Shown piece after piece: positions 22,689 to 32,481 of a stretch of 64,000 nucleotides of DNA. Source of the stretch: Deinandra increscens subsp. villosa (Eukaryota; Streptophyta; Magnoliopsida; Asterales; Asteraceae); assembly GCA_039602395.1 (NCBI GenBank), contig JBCNJP010000018.1:434001-498000 (forward strand), given 5' to 3'. Both the position numbers and the translations under genes were made by a program. The notes below the pieces were generated by a model. It saw nothing but the letters and a program-made list of their open reading frames with translations, did not search any database and was not told where the DNA came from. Numbering within the stretch: the stretch's first letter is position 1; every line of letters begins with the position of its first letter.

Positions 22689-22871
22689 ATACGCTGCGTA
22701 TTAGGCAATACGCAGCGTATTAGACACTAATTAATTCTGCAGACATTCTATATGCTGCGTATTAAAATATACGCTGCGTATAGAATGTTTTAATCAAGAC
22801 ATCATCATTATCCGAACAGGATTAGGGTTTTTAATTACAATACGCTGCGTATTTAGCAATACGCAGCGTAT
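22689..22871. promoter_or_regulatory. Left-terminal paired ATACGCWGCGTAT sites (3 pairs)
   Basis: Copies start at 22689/22708, 22750/22769 and 22840/22859. Each pair is 19 bp start to start (13-bp site plus 6-bp spacer). 22750 has one change (ATATGC). The second pair is framed by ACATTCTATA..TATAGAATGT inverted arms. The outermost pair lies 24 bp inside the element end. Confidence 0.92.
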
Positions 22872-23037
22872 GTGTTTCTGAGATTATTTCTCCTACAAAT
22901 CTCTCATTATCTCCCACAATTTTTCATCCAAACCAAATCTCTCAAAAATCTCTCATTATAACAATGTTAATTTCTTACGGGACGTTTATTTTCAACATAA
23001 AATATAAAATATTTAAAACACAAACACGGTATAACTC

Positions 23038-23532
23038 TTAAAATTTTAAAACAGTTTTTTTTTTTGCCTTGGAGCTTGAGGTGTCCCATTTCACCCGGCT
23101 CTTCGGGTATTCTTCTTCAGTCTTTGCTCCCAGCTCACTGTCAATGACGTAGACGTCAACACTTCTGATGTCTTCATTTATGAAAGAAATCAGACGACCA
23201 ACGTCCATATTATTTGTTAACGGTTCGAGACCGCTGTCAAGATCAAGATAAGGGTTTTTATAATAAAACCACATGTTGTTTGTATTTTCATACCCCAGAT
23301 GTGGCATGATTAGACTCATATCATAGAATCTAAACTCATTCACATCGCAGTAATCCGCCAAAGTACAACGGCCTTCAACGTATCTCCTTCCCAGTAAATC
23401 TGTAAAATGACCGTAATGATAGATATTTAAAGTAAAATATCCTGCATTACGGCTGTATGCGTCATCAACGATTAAACCGAGGTAACGTTGATTAGTCGAT
23501 CGAATCGTCCACGATCTCCTACCGAAACTCAT
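23038..23532 (-). CDS. PB1-like domain protein A of the MULE
   Basis: 164 residues. YFTLNIYHYGHFTDLLGRRY, the following DYCDVNEFRFYDMSLIMPHLGY and MWFYYKNPYLDLDSGLEPL match the PB1-like domain common at the N-terminus of, or beside, plant MULE/FAR1-type transposases. The tail is Lys/Ser-rich (SSSKAKKKTVLKF). The function of these domains is not established; PB1 folds generally mediate protein-protein contacts. It is diverged from but clearly paralogous to 28168-28662 (shared YFTL.I.H.G.FTD..GR.YV.G.C...DY..VN.F.F..MSLIM..LGY.N). The ATG at 23532 is preceded by a TATA-like tatatatc (23597-23604, minus strand) and, 112-143 bp upstream of the ATG, by a site pair. It points toward the left end of the element. 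Confidence 0.75.
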   Translation of the reverse strand: MSFGRRSWTIRSTNQRYLGLIVDDAYSRNAGYFTLNIYHYGHFTDLLGRRYVEGRCTLADYCDVNEFRFYDMSLIMPHLGYENTNNMWFYYKNPYLDLDSGLEPLTNNMDVGRLISFINEDIRSVDVYVIDSELGAKTEEEYPKSRVKWDTSSSKAKKKTVLKF

Positions 23533-23643
23533 ATCGTATTGGTGAAGTAATTTGGGTGATTGCGGGCAGTTTTCTGTAAACGGTATATACCATGTGATAT
23601 ATACGTCTCTACTTATAACCGTGACAAGATTTAAAAGATTTAC

Positions 23644-23838
23644 ATACGCAGCGTATTCCTCAATACGCAGCGTATGGCTTCATTATTGACGCCCACTGTT
23701 CATGAACAGGGTTCATTGTTTACCAGCAGTGTCCCTGCAGGTGGAGCAGATATCTTGTTTAAAGTAATACGCAGCGTATGTACAAATACGCAGCGTATAC
23801 GCTCTAATACGTAGCGTGATCTCCTATACGCTGCGTAT
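23644..23838. promoter_or_regulatory. Paired sites between divergent MULE promoters (3 pairs)
   Basis: Copies start at 23644/23663, 23767/23786 and 23807/23826, again exactly 19 bp within each pair. 23807 is degenerate (ATACGTAGCGTGA). They lie between the TATA-like box of PB1-like A (23597-23604, minus) and that of the transposase (TATATATAA, 23932-23940, plus), so both promoters could be controlled from here. Confidence 0.9.
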
Positions 23839-24046
23839 TACTTTTCAGAAATAATTGCATCTCCACAGATGAGAATGGGTTTCAATTGATTCGATTGAAA
23901 TCGAATATTTGCATGTCGTTACATTTTTACCTATATATAACACGCATTGCAGGACCACTCTTTACCTACATATCGATACATTATTTCATTAGTCGCAGTT
24001 ACTCATTCTGCTTGTTTGGAAAAAAATTACAAATTTTGTTAGTATA

Positions 24047-26999
24047 ATGTCGCTTTGGAATATATTCTCGAATGATGAGCCTCTCGATTTAAACCAGCCG
24101 GCACAACACGTAAGCAAAGTTATTTTAATTTTGAACTATTAATTTTATAATGTTGTATATAAAACAGCGGATATAATTTTTTTTTGAAGGATGAATACGC
24201 GGTTCAACCGTATCAACGGTCGTATTCCCAACCGGCTATCGATTTAAATCAGGCAAGAGTTAATATTTATAATATCTAATGAAATTATTATATTTAAAGT
24301 AATATTTATTTAACTTGTATTTATTTTTTAATTTTATAAGGAGGCACCTCGAATAGAAAGTCATTACCCTTCGGTCTCAGAACCGACGTTTGATTTAAAC
24401 CAGGCAAGCAGTGGGGTTCAAAAAATATTTATTTACTTTATTTATAATTAAAATTATTAATTCGATATTTTGTATGTTTATAGATACCCGAAAGCTATTA
24501 TGACACTCAATATTCTAATTTTTACGGTGAGCATTCGTCATGGGGCCTCCCTGCTGCTTCTCAATATGACACTCAGTATTCTCACTTTCACGGTGACAAT
24601 TCGTCATGGGCCGGCCCCGGCGGTTCTCAGTATGAGAATCAGTACCATGGAGATGCCGAACCTAAAACAAACGCGGAACATGTAAACGAGGATTCTGATA
24701 CAGATGAGTTCGACGAGTTTGGTACGCAAAGTATACCCACCGGATGTCGACTACAGGACCGACCAGGTAATTTATTTTTTTATACAAAATTGAATCGGCC
24801 CAAGTAATCAATCTGCCGGATAATTAATCATCTTTTTTTTTAAATTTATTTTTCTATAGATATTTAAAACCTTTGACGACCTCTTCGATTGGGTCAAGCA
24901 AAAGGGCAGAGAAAATGGTTACGCGCTAAACAGAAGACGGTCCAACCCGAACAAATTATTAGGTAAGGTCGGTAAATGGTGGATAAAGTGTGATCGTTCC
25001 GGCAAATTAGAAAGCATAGCCAAAGTTAAAAAACCGGCAGTAAAAAATGTGGTTGTCCGTTCATGCTGTATGGCGTATACAACGGTTTCCATGCCGGATA
25101 CGAGGTTGAAATTGAATGTGATTCACATAACCACCGGTCGAGCCAACATCTTGAGGCTCACGCCTACGCAAGGAGACTAAGACCTCAGGAAGATTGTTTG
25201 GTTGGTAACCTTATGGGCCAAAATATGCCACCGCGAAACATTTTATCAACGATAAAGAATGAATATCCTGATAATGTTTCGACATTAAAAACAATATATA
25301 ACGTCCAAGATAAAATAAAGGCGAGCAGACGTTACGGTAACACGCCTATGGAAATTTTTCAAAACGAGCTTCAAAGTAGGGGTTACGTGTATCACATCCG
25401 AGCGGACCCAGTTACTGACATAACGCAGGAGATTTTCTTCGTTAGTCCAACGGGTTACACGTGTTGGCGTGCGTTCCCGCACGTTTTGATTATTGACGCC
25501 ACGTATAAAACAAACAAGTACAACCTTCCGCTGGTTGAACTGGTTGGCGTCACCTCCACAGGAAACTCATTCTTCTTTGCTCATGCCATTTTGAGCAATG
25601 AACATCAAGACAGTTACACCTGGCTCCTTGAGGCTGTAAAGGACCTGTTATCGGATGTGTACCAGCCATCGGTTATAGTAACCGACAGAGAGTTGGCTCT
25701 CGTTAACGCTTGCGACAAAGTATTTCCACAAGCTAATCACCAGCTTTGCAGGATACATATCTGGGACAATATCGCTAAACATTGGCAGAAGATCTTCGGT
25801 GACTGCCAAGTGTACAGCTGGAAAGATTTCCAGAAACATTGATGGTTGTTGATTGACTCTCCAAATGAAACCCAGTATCACAAGTTTAAAGATAGAATAT
25901 TTAAAAAACTTGCTAAAGTTGGCCGGCTCGGTAAGTTGCATTACTATATATTTAAATATAATAATTAGTTTCCGTATTTTATAAATAATAATTATCGTTG
26001 TTTTTTTCAGAATGTTTGAAATATCTTGATGATTACTGGTTAACCAATTACCGGTTCCGGGTTGTAACTTGCTGGACTAGTTCACGTCGTAATTATGGCG
26101 AGAACACGACGAATAGGGCCGAGAGCAAGCACCATGCCCTGAAATCACATCTTAGGACCAGAAAGGCGACGCTGGAACATTAGTTGGATTTATTGAGGCT
26201 GTGCAACGGACTCAGCTAGGTGAGCTAAAAGAAAAACCGGGCACTAGTAGAATTAAGACGATGGCTCATCACGCGAACATTCGTTTGTTTGACCGTATAT
26301 GGGGCCGGGTGTCCATTAAATGCCTGGACCTGTTATACAAAGAGATCGATAGGCTGCATAGAGTACTGAAGGTGCACAACTTTTCTTGCGGTCATCAACT
26401 ATACACCGGATGTGGCATCCCGTGCGCCTGTCGGCTTGAACAAATGCTAGAGATTCCAGGTGTGTTAAACTAGAGACCAATTTTGCGAAAGTCTTATTAT
26501 ATTATTATGTTGCAATATTTTCTAATTTGTTTATTATTTCAGATTACGTAATACCTCTGGAAGATATCGATCCATTATATGGCTGATGAGGGAGTGGCAC
26601 ACTCCCAGAACGAGAGGCGACATCAGTATCCGGCGTTGGCGCTACCTGATGCTTTGGCTGACAGGTTAGACCGCTTTTCTCTATATTTTGTATTAATTTT
26701 ATTCACTTATTTTTCATCTACTAATTAACTTTTAATTATTTAATTTGATTTACAAGTTGGACAGTATTGACCTGGGCGTCCACAATATCAGACAGACGCA
26801 GTACAATGAGTGCGCCTGGAACCATCACTGGCAAGATTACCACACCCAGCAGCAGTTGGCGTATTATGCCCATCAGGGTTATACGAACTATCCTCCGCCG
26901 CCACAACGACCGGATTTTGACTACGGGCAGAATGACCCACCGTATGACTATGACAACAGGCGGTACAGGCGGGATGATGCAGGCGAGGACGACGACTGA
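24047..26999 (+). pseudogene. MULE transposase (FAR1-related type), multi-exon, broken
   Basis: Exons inferred from gt/gc..ag borders: 24047-24109, 24190-24252, 24341-24403, 24484-24766, 24860-25930, 26011-26459, 26543-26664, 26757-26999. Exons 1-3 carry DLNQ; exon 4 has a repeated YDTQYS.F.G..SSW unit. Exon 5 holds the FAR1-type zinc-binding part (KKCGCPF..HNH) and the MULE catalytic core: FPHVLIIDATYKTNKYNLP, PSVIVTDRELALVNACD, then LCRIHIWDNIAKH. Exon 6 holds ENTTNRAESKHHALK and a SWIM-like CGH..TGCGIPCAC. Breaks: an extra G near 24721; an A run one base short near 25043; TGA at 25840; a frameshift plus TAG near 26170-26180. TATA-like box at 23932. A homopolymer sequencing error could explain the 25043 break, but not all of them. 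A transposase would bind the ends and cut DNA in the nucleus. Confidence 0.85.
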
Positions 27000-27126
27000 T
27001 CTGTGATGTTTTTATTTATTTTGAACATTTGTGGTTGTTTTCATCTGTGATGTTTTTTTATTTTGAACTTACCTGTGGTTGTTTTAACATCTGATGTAGT
27101 TTTATTTACCTGTGGTTGTTTGAACA
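27000..27126 (+). repeat. Three approximately 43-bp tandem repeats after the transposase
   Basis: ATCTGTGATGTTTTTATTT.. ending TGTGGTTGTTT is repeated three times with small changes, immediately after the transposase stop codon. Probably its 3' untranslated region. Confidence 0.65.
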
Positions 27127-27138
27127 TGGACGAGAATA

Positions 27139-27372
27139 TCAAGATAAATTCAGGTGATATAACAAAGGTGCAACTTCTAGTAGTTGGTCTTCTATGCTTC
27201 TTATAGCATCCTTTGAAAACACAAAATCCTCCAAACTTAGACTAAGGCCTTCACTGCATATATATTCCATTAACATTGGCTGGAGGGAGTTATAAAGGTT
27301 CAGAACTTCTCTTGGGCCTTTGCTATAAAACTGTACGCTAATAATTTCACTACTATAATCCAACTTTAAAAT
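27139..27372 (-). pseudogene. Captured fragment of RNA polymerase IV/V largest subunit
   Basis: The minus-strand frame reads ILKLDYSSEIISVQFYSKGP, then REVLNLYNSLQPMLMEYICS and EGLSLSLEDFVFSKDAIRSI. From memory of the family, KGP..VL.F.NSLQPLLME....EGFS.SLEDF is a conserved stretch in the largest subunits of plant Pol IV (NRPD1) and Pol V (NRPE1), C-terminal to the catalytic aspartates. The frame is open for about 75 codons after position 27372 and then ends. It is antisense to the transposase and joined directly to the tandem array at a CTTTACAAG junction. I lean to NRPD1 but cannot exclude NRPE1. Not an independent functional gene. Confidence 0.8.
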
Positions 27373-27950
27373 CTTGTAAAGAATGTTTGTGGGTTGTTGG
27401 TGGCCTATTGATGAAAAATAAAACTACTTATAAAAAAGAGGATTGATTTTGAAAGTGTGGTCATCATGGATATAAACAGACAGGGCTTGTAAAGAATGTT
27501 TGTGGGTTGTTGGTGGCCTATTGATGAAAAATAAAACTACTTATAAAAAAGAGGATTGATTTTGAAAGTGTGGTCATCATGGATATAAACAGACAGGGCT
27601 TGTAAAGAATGTTTGTGGGTTGTTGGTGGCCTATTGATGAAAAATAAACTACTTATAAAAAAGAGGATTGATTTTGAAAGTGTGGTCATCATGGATATAA
27701 ACAGACAGGCTTTGTAAAGAATGTTTGTGGGTTGTTCGTGGCCTATTGATGAAAAATAAAACTACTTATAAAAAAGAGGATTGATTTTGAAAGTGTGGTC
27801 ACCATGGATATAAACAGACAGGGCTTGTAAAGAATGTTTATGGGTTGTTGGTGGCCTACTGGTGAAAAAGAAAATTACTTATAAAAAAGAGGATTGGTTT
27901 TGAAAGTGTGGTCATCATGGATATAAACAGACAGGGCTTGTAAAGACCCT
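27373..27950 (-). repeat. Five tandem 113-bp units of a Pol IV/V largest-subunit exon
   Basis: Units start at about 27373, 27486, 27599, 27711 and 27824; a partial sixth begins at 27937. Each minus-strand unit encodes INRPPTTHKHSLQ continuing into ALSVYIHDDHTFKINPL (30 codons), plus about 23 bp of non-coding sequence (ttttttataagtagttttatt). RPPTTHKHSLQAL..YVH.DHTVKINPL lies just before the catalytic DFDGD motif in plant Pol IV/V largest subunits. The motif itself is not included. Units differ by only a few bases, so amplification is recent relative to capture. At 113 bp the frame shifts each unit, so the array is not one ORF. Confidence 0.88.
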
Positions 27951-28044
27951 TTACTGATGAAAAGTGTTTTCATCTTTTCAAGCCATGCTGATGAAAATAA
28001 ATACATAAACTAAAAAAAAATTAAAAAAATTAAACAATTATTCT

Positions 28045-28076
28045 ATACGCAGCGTATTAATACATACGCAGCGTAT
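28045..28076. promoter_or_regulatory. Paired site upstream of PB1-like B
   Basis: ATACGCAGCGTAT at 28045 and 28064 (19 bp apart), ending 9 bp before a TATA box (TATATATA, 28085-28092), which is 76 bp before the ATG at 28168. Confidence 0.92.
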
Positions 28077-28167
28077 TATCCCACTATATATACACTTAAA
28101 GGGTTCATTCCAAACTCCCCACATTCTTTCATCTTCCCTACTTAAATTTTCCACTCTAAAACTCGTA

Positions 28168-28662
28168 ATGGCTTCCACTAACCCACGTTTGTATTCGATT
28201 CGTTCGCCTAATGATCAAGAGGGCGGGTTACTGGTTGATGCTGTATATGCAGGCAACGCAGATTATTTCACCTTAAGGATTCACCATGGAGGTGAATTCA
28301 CGGATGCACCTGGGAGGAGTTACGTGGGCGGTGTGTGTCATTGCATTGACTACCTACACGTTAATAGGTTTCAGTTTTCTTATATGTCCTTAATCATGCA
28401 GGATCTCGGGTATGATAATAGGACCAATATTTGGTTCTACTATAAGCCCGATGATAGTCGAAATCTTGACACGGGGTTGCATATGTTAAGAGACGACTTG
28501 GACACACATTCTCTCAGTTCCTGCAATAGTCCAGATAACAGGTTAATGCAAGTCTTTGTTGTGCGATGTCCGATAGGTGCGGAGACCGGCAAAGACTACT
28601 TACGTAACAGGCATCCAAAACATCCCGGCAAAAACCAGCCTCCAAAACAAAATCTGATGTAG
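28168..28662 (+). CDS. PB1-like domain protein B of the MULE
   Basis: 164 residues, the same length as PB1-like A, with YFTLRIHHGGEFTDAPGRSY, then VNRFQFSYMSLIMQDLGYDN and IWFYYKPD..NLDTGL. This is a full PB1-like domain and the frame is intact. The tail is basic and Pro/Lys/Asn-rich (HPKHPGKNQPPKQ), which could bind nucleic acid. The start is the first ATG after the TATA box at 28085 and a leader with tctttcatcttcc. It points toward the right end of the element. Both PB1 ORFs stay open while the transposase is broken, which suggests they are either kept for a function or derive from a more recent active copy. Function unknown; it could be a transposition cofactor or an anti-silencing factor. 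Confidence 0.75.
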   Translation: MASTNPRLYSIRSPNDQEGGLLVDAVYAGNADYFTLRIHHGGEFTDAPGRSYVGGVCHCIDYLHVNRFQFSYMSLIMQDLGYDNRTNIWFYYKPDDSRNLDTGLHMLRDDLDTHSLSSCNSPDNRLMQVFVVRCPIGAETGKDYLRNRHPKHPGKNQPPKQNLM

Positions 28663-28983
28663 GATTTGTTGAGCGGGTTTTGTTTCTCAATAAACCGGTT
28701 TCAATTTTTATATTTATTGAGTTTATGTTTGTATCGTGTAAAACCTTTTTTAAGTAATGGTATATTTTCTTGTGTGAGCCTTCATAATTTGTATTTTAAT
28801 AGTAGGGGCTTAGACGTCCACAAATAATTATTTCAAATATTTAGTGATTGGCTCCTAACATATAAAACTACAAATTATTTTAAATTTACCAAAACCCTAA
28901 TATACAAACCAAACAAACACAAAACTTTAAAAAAAAATTATATATAAAAGAATAAAACAAAATTTAAATTCATCCTAAACCCT

Positions 28984-29105
28984 ATACGCTGCGTTTTGCC
29001 TGATATGCAGCGTATAGGGTCACGTCATTAGTCAGCAGTTACAGGGAATGTCGGTCTGTCTGATAGCGGTCAAATACGCAGCGTATTTGTCAATACGCTG
29101 CGTAT
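28984..29105. promoter_or_regulatory. Right-terminal paired sites (2 pairs)
   Basis: Copies start at 28984/29003 and 29074/29093, each pair 19 bp apart. 28984 (..GCGTTT) and 29003 (ATATGC..) have one change each. The last site ends 23 bp inside the element end, mirroring the left terminus. Confidence 0.9.
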
Positions 29106-29137
29106 AGAGATGTCGAAATAGCTGCTTCGTATATAAT

Positions 29138-30179
29138 AGAGTTTAGTTTGTAAACATAAAAGGGATTTTTCTCCGTCGTATGTTGCGGCAAACAAAAACT
29201 TAAATAAATGGATTCAACACAAATCAGTCTTGGAGTAAATCTACACCGCAACATCAAGCTTTCTAAACCCTAAATCTTTATGTAGTTGTAGATTCTTAAC
29301 AAATAACCCTAAAATCTAAAATAAACTCTCTAAAAAATATACCAGTAGAAAGTAAACGTAAAACTACAAAAAAGAAACCAACCTCACAACATTTTCCGTA
29401 ACAAGGACGATCTCATTAAAAAGCAAAGAAAAGAAACCCAAAAATTAATAAAAATAATAAAAAAAGAAGGGAAATAAAGGCAAGGAGAAGAATAGGATTT
29501 GGATCCGGGTCATTGACACGGGGAACGAGCTATTTACCACCCCTGTCGATGGTGGTTTGGAGAAAATTTAATACATAAAATATATAACAACAATAACCAT
29601 ACCCAGTAACGTCCCACCAAAAGCATAGTGTTATTAATAGCGTCTGGGAAAGATGAAATGTAGGTAAACTTTACATCCACCCCGAATGATAGACATGTTG
29701 CTTTCAAGAAAACATTCAGCTCCGAATATATTTAACTTAAAATTAATTATGTATAAATCAATTGGTAGACATAAAGAAAAAAAAACGATAATTAATGATC
29801 TCGAACCAGGGTTACGCGCAGATGAGGGATTTACCCTACAACTTGTGCTAGTGACGGATTTGTTGAATAATCTCCATACCAAGTCCATTTAACAAAAAAC
29901 CCCAGCTTGCACTATTTATAGAGTCGGGTAAATGTATATAGAAATGAAAGTTGTTGTAAAATGCTATTTCCTTGCAAATGACGTACAATCCTTGATTTTC
30001 GTCTCGTCAATGGATCTAATGGACTGGCATGTTGTTCATCGTCCTTCATACTTATTTTATATCTCTTCTCTTTTTATAAAATAGGGTACTGTCGTTTTTT
30101 CACAAAAAAAAAAATAAGCGCACTTTCATAATATCACTCAAAAGAGTATAATTAAAAAGTGTATATGCATTATTTAATA
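29138..30179. other. Intergenic, no gene recognised
   Basis: AT-rich. Overlapping frames at about 29634-29892 on both strands lack recognisable content. Nothing else supported. Confidence 0.4.
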
Positions 30180-30215
30180 CTAGGTTAGTAGCCCGTGTAT
30201 TACACGGACTGAATT
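30180..30215 (-). mobile_element. Helitron-like 3' terminus
   Basis: On the minus strand a hairpin CCGTGTAATACACGG is followed by gctactaacCTAGT, the hairpin-plus-CTRR end of a Helitron. The body would extend to the right; its 5' TC end was not located. Confidence 0.5.
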
Positions 30216-31950
30216 AGGTTCATAATATTAGATAAATAAAAAAAACTAAAAGATTTGAAAATTATGATTGACGTAAATTCTTGTAGAACATTAAATTAAA
30301 GAATTTTATTATGTTTGAGAAATTGTTTATTAAAGAAATTTATTATGTTTGACAAAATTGTTAGTTATTCTTAATTGGTGATTTACTAAATTTGTAATTG
30401 ATTGTGAGTTTGACATGTGGTAAAGGTGATGTGAACCCTCTAAAATAAAGACATGTGGCAACCATTTTAGTGCTTTATTAGGATTAATATTTATCTATTT
30501 TTCATTTAAATACACGCGTTGGTTGATTTAAACACTTACGATATATAGTGTAACAGAAAAACACTTTATTGCTTTATTTTAATTTAAGACCTGCGTTATT
30601 TAGTTTAACAAAAAACCACTTATGTTGTTTGGTTTAAAAATACTAATGCCTTAAAACTTTGAGAGTAAAAATAAAGCAAGTGTGACGCTCACTCTTAGAC
30701 TTGGCACCAGGAGGGGTCACTTATCGGATTTATTCATGAACATATGGTACAACAAAGATAACTAAGCAGCGGAAATTAAAAACTTTTCATTTATTTATAA
30801 GTCAAGTACAATAGAAAGGACGAGACAACATAATCTAACAACTAGATCTTATCTATGTCTATTGCCAGTCTACTATCGAGTCCTTTCCTGATAGCTTGCC
30901 AACCTAGTCTGTCCTCACCAAAGCCCTTTCCTTGCTACCTTAAACATCGTCATCACCTGACATACATATGTTTTTGGAATGGTCAGCTTACGCTGTTGAG
31001 TTCTACGTTTTTCAAAAAGCGTTACCTTTGCCTCGAAAGTTTATTCCAACGCTTGGGGCTAACGGCCCCTTTTTATCAAACATTTATCAAGTATAAAACA
31101 TAACAGAATTATACTATAACTTTAAAACCATTATCCTTTAAACATTTATCGGGTATAAGCATTATACCAAAATATAACCTTTAAATATTTATCAGGTATA
31201 AGACATAACAGAGTTATACCAAAACATTTAACCATTTAACTATTCAACCATTTATCCATTCACCTTTTTACCATTTAAGCGTTTAAGCATTTAACCATTT
31301 AACAGGTATAAACATAACAATGTTATACCAAAACATAACCTTTAAATCATAATAAAAACCATTTAGTACTTAAAGTACTTTGGGCCTCCTAGACCCTCTC
31401 TTGTGCAAATAATTATTAGGTATAAAACATAAAAGAGTTATACGAAATATTATAAGCAGTTATTTATTTACTAAGCATTGTCTATTGGAACCACGTTAGT
31501 ACCTCGGGCAACCGTCGCCACCCGAATACCTTTTCAATAGAGCAGCCGTTGCTACCGCGGAGAACCGTCGTTCCCCGCTTATAGTTGTAGAACCACCATT
31601 TCCCTTTTCACTAGACAATATCTGCTTAGATTAAAACATTTTCAACATTTTCAAAAGTCCATTTAAATAACCTTTGTATTTGGAATCATAACCTTTTTAA
31701 CACAAGTCCATCACCCGTATGTGGAAATAAGAGTTTTATAAATATAATGTTATGGGTCTTGTTAAACTTCAGTGAAACCTACACTTGATTGATTCTATAA
31801 CATTTCCTATTGTGTTACGGGTGTTTATATATAGGAAGTACCATAGCGTATCCACCACACTTTAAATACAAATGGATATGATATAGAATCATCCCAGTAT
31901 AGATTACCTCTTACAATCACACCAAGGCTAATAAGATCATATTTACCCGA
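30216..31950. other. Retroelement-like non-coding region with diverged repeats
   Basis: From about 31070 to 31440 a unit containing ttatcaggtataagacataacagagttatacca recurs about five times with drift. 31490-31620 has repeated caaccgtcgccaccc / gaaccgtcgttccccg wording. No ORF is convincing. The flank at 48475-49200 has a similar style, so both may belong to an older element into which the Tat-type Gypsy inserted (inference). Confidence 0.4.
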
Positions 31951-32193
31951 TGAAGAAACAAGAATTCCTCGGATCGAATTGCCGTAATCGAACTAAATGA
32001 ATATCAAATCGATGAATAAGAACAAGTTAAATGAATATAAAAGTTGAGAGAATTTTATTGATTATTTCACATGCGATTACACATAGTTAAAGTGTAAAAA
32101 ATGCAACATTCTTCTTTCTGTCAATAAATGCTCTATTTATAGGAACTTCAGGCTCTTGCTCTTCCGATAAGCACATCCGTCACTTGCTCCGCA
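31951..32193 (-). repeat. 3' LTR of Tat-type Gypsy
   Basis: Plus-strand text runs TGAAGAAACAAG to GCTCCGCA. The minus strand contains a TATA box (cctataaatagagc, near 32131-32144). Confidence 0.88.
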
Positions 32194-32481
32194 ATCCAGT
32201 CACTCAACCATTTTTTATACTTATCTTGTTTGTACTATACGTACTACACCCGTCATCATTTCCTGACATGATTGGACGGTTTTCAGAAACATTTATTGAG
32301 TTTTTTGATTTCCCTATTTTGTCGCAGTTAATATATAAAGCATTTACCTTTCACTTCATTCATTACCTACTCTTTCTCCCCAAAAATTTTTCAAAAAACT
32401 CTCTGCAAGTTTCTTCTCGATTTTTTCTCCGGAGACATCTCCGATTCCCACCAGGTTAGTTCTTTTCCTGCTTTTTCCTTC

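Larger units (their letters stand above)
22656..29137 (+). mobile_element. Mutator-like element (MULE) with transposase, two PB1-like genes and captured Pol IV/V sequence
   Basis: The body is 22665-29128 (6464 bp). Flanks TTATATAAT (22656-22664) and GTATATAAT (29129-29137) match at 8 of 9 positions, the 9-bp duplication expected of MULEs. The two ends share an imperfect inverted repeat of about 45-55 bp: GCWGCTA..T..ACATCYCTAT followed by two ATACGCWGCGTAT sites and TATTWGAC. Contents, left to right: three site pairs, a minus-strand PB1-like ORF, three site pairs, a multi-exon transposase gene, a captured RNA polymerase fragment, a 113-bp tandem array, one site pair, a plus-strand PB1-like ORF, two site pairs. 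Transposase is broken; both PB1 ORFs are open. Confidence 0.85.

Noticed and set aside
27373..27950. CRISPR-like or satellite interpretation of the 113-bp array
   Set aside because: Units are contiguous without unique spacers and encode a recognisable RNA polymerase segment, so it is a tandemly amplified captured exon.
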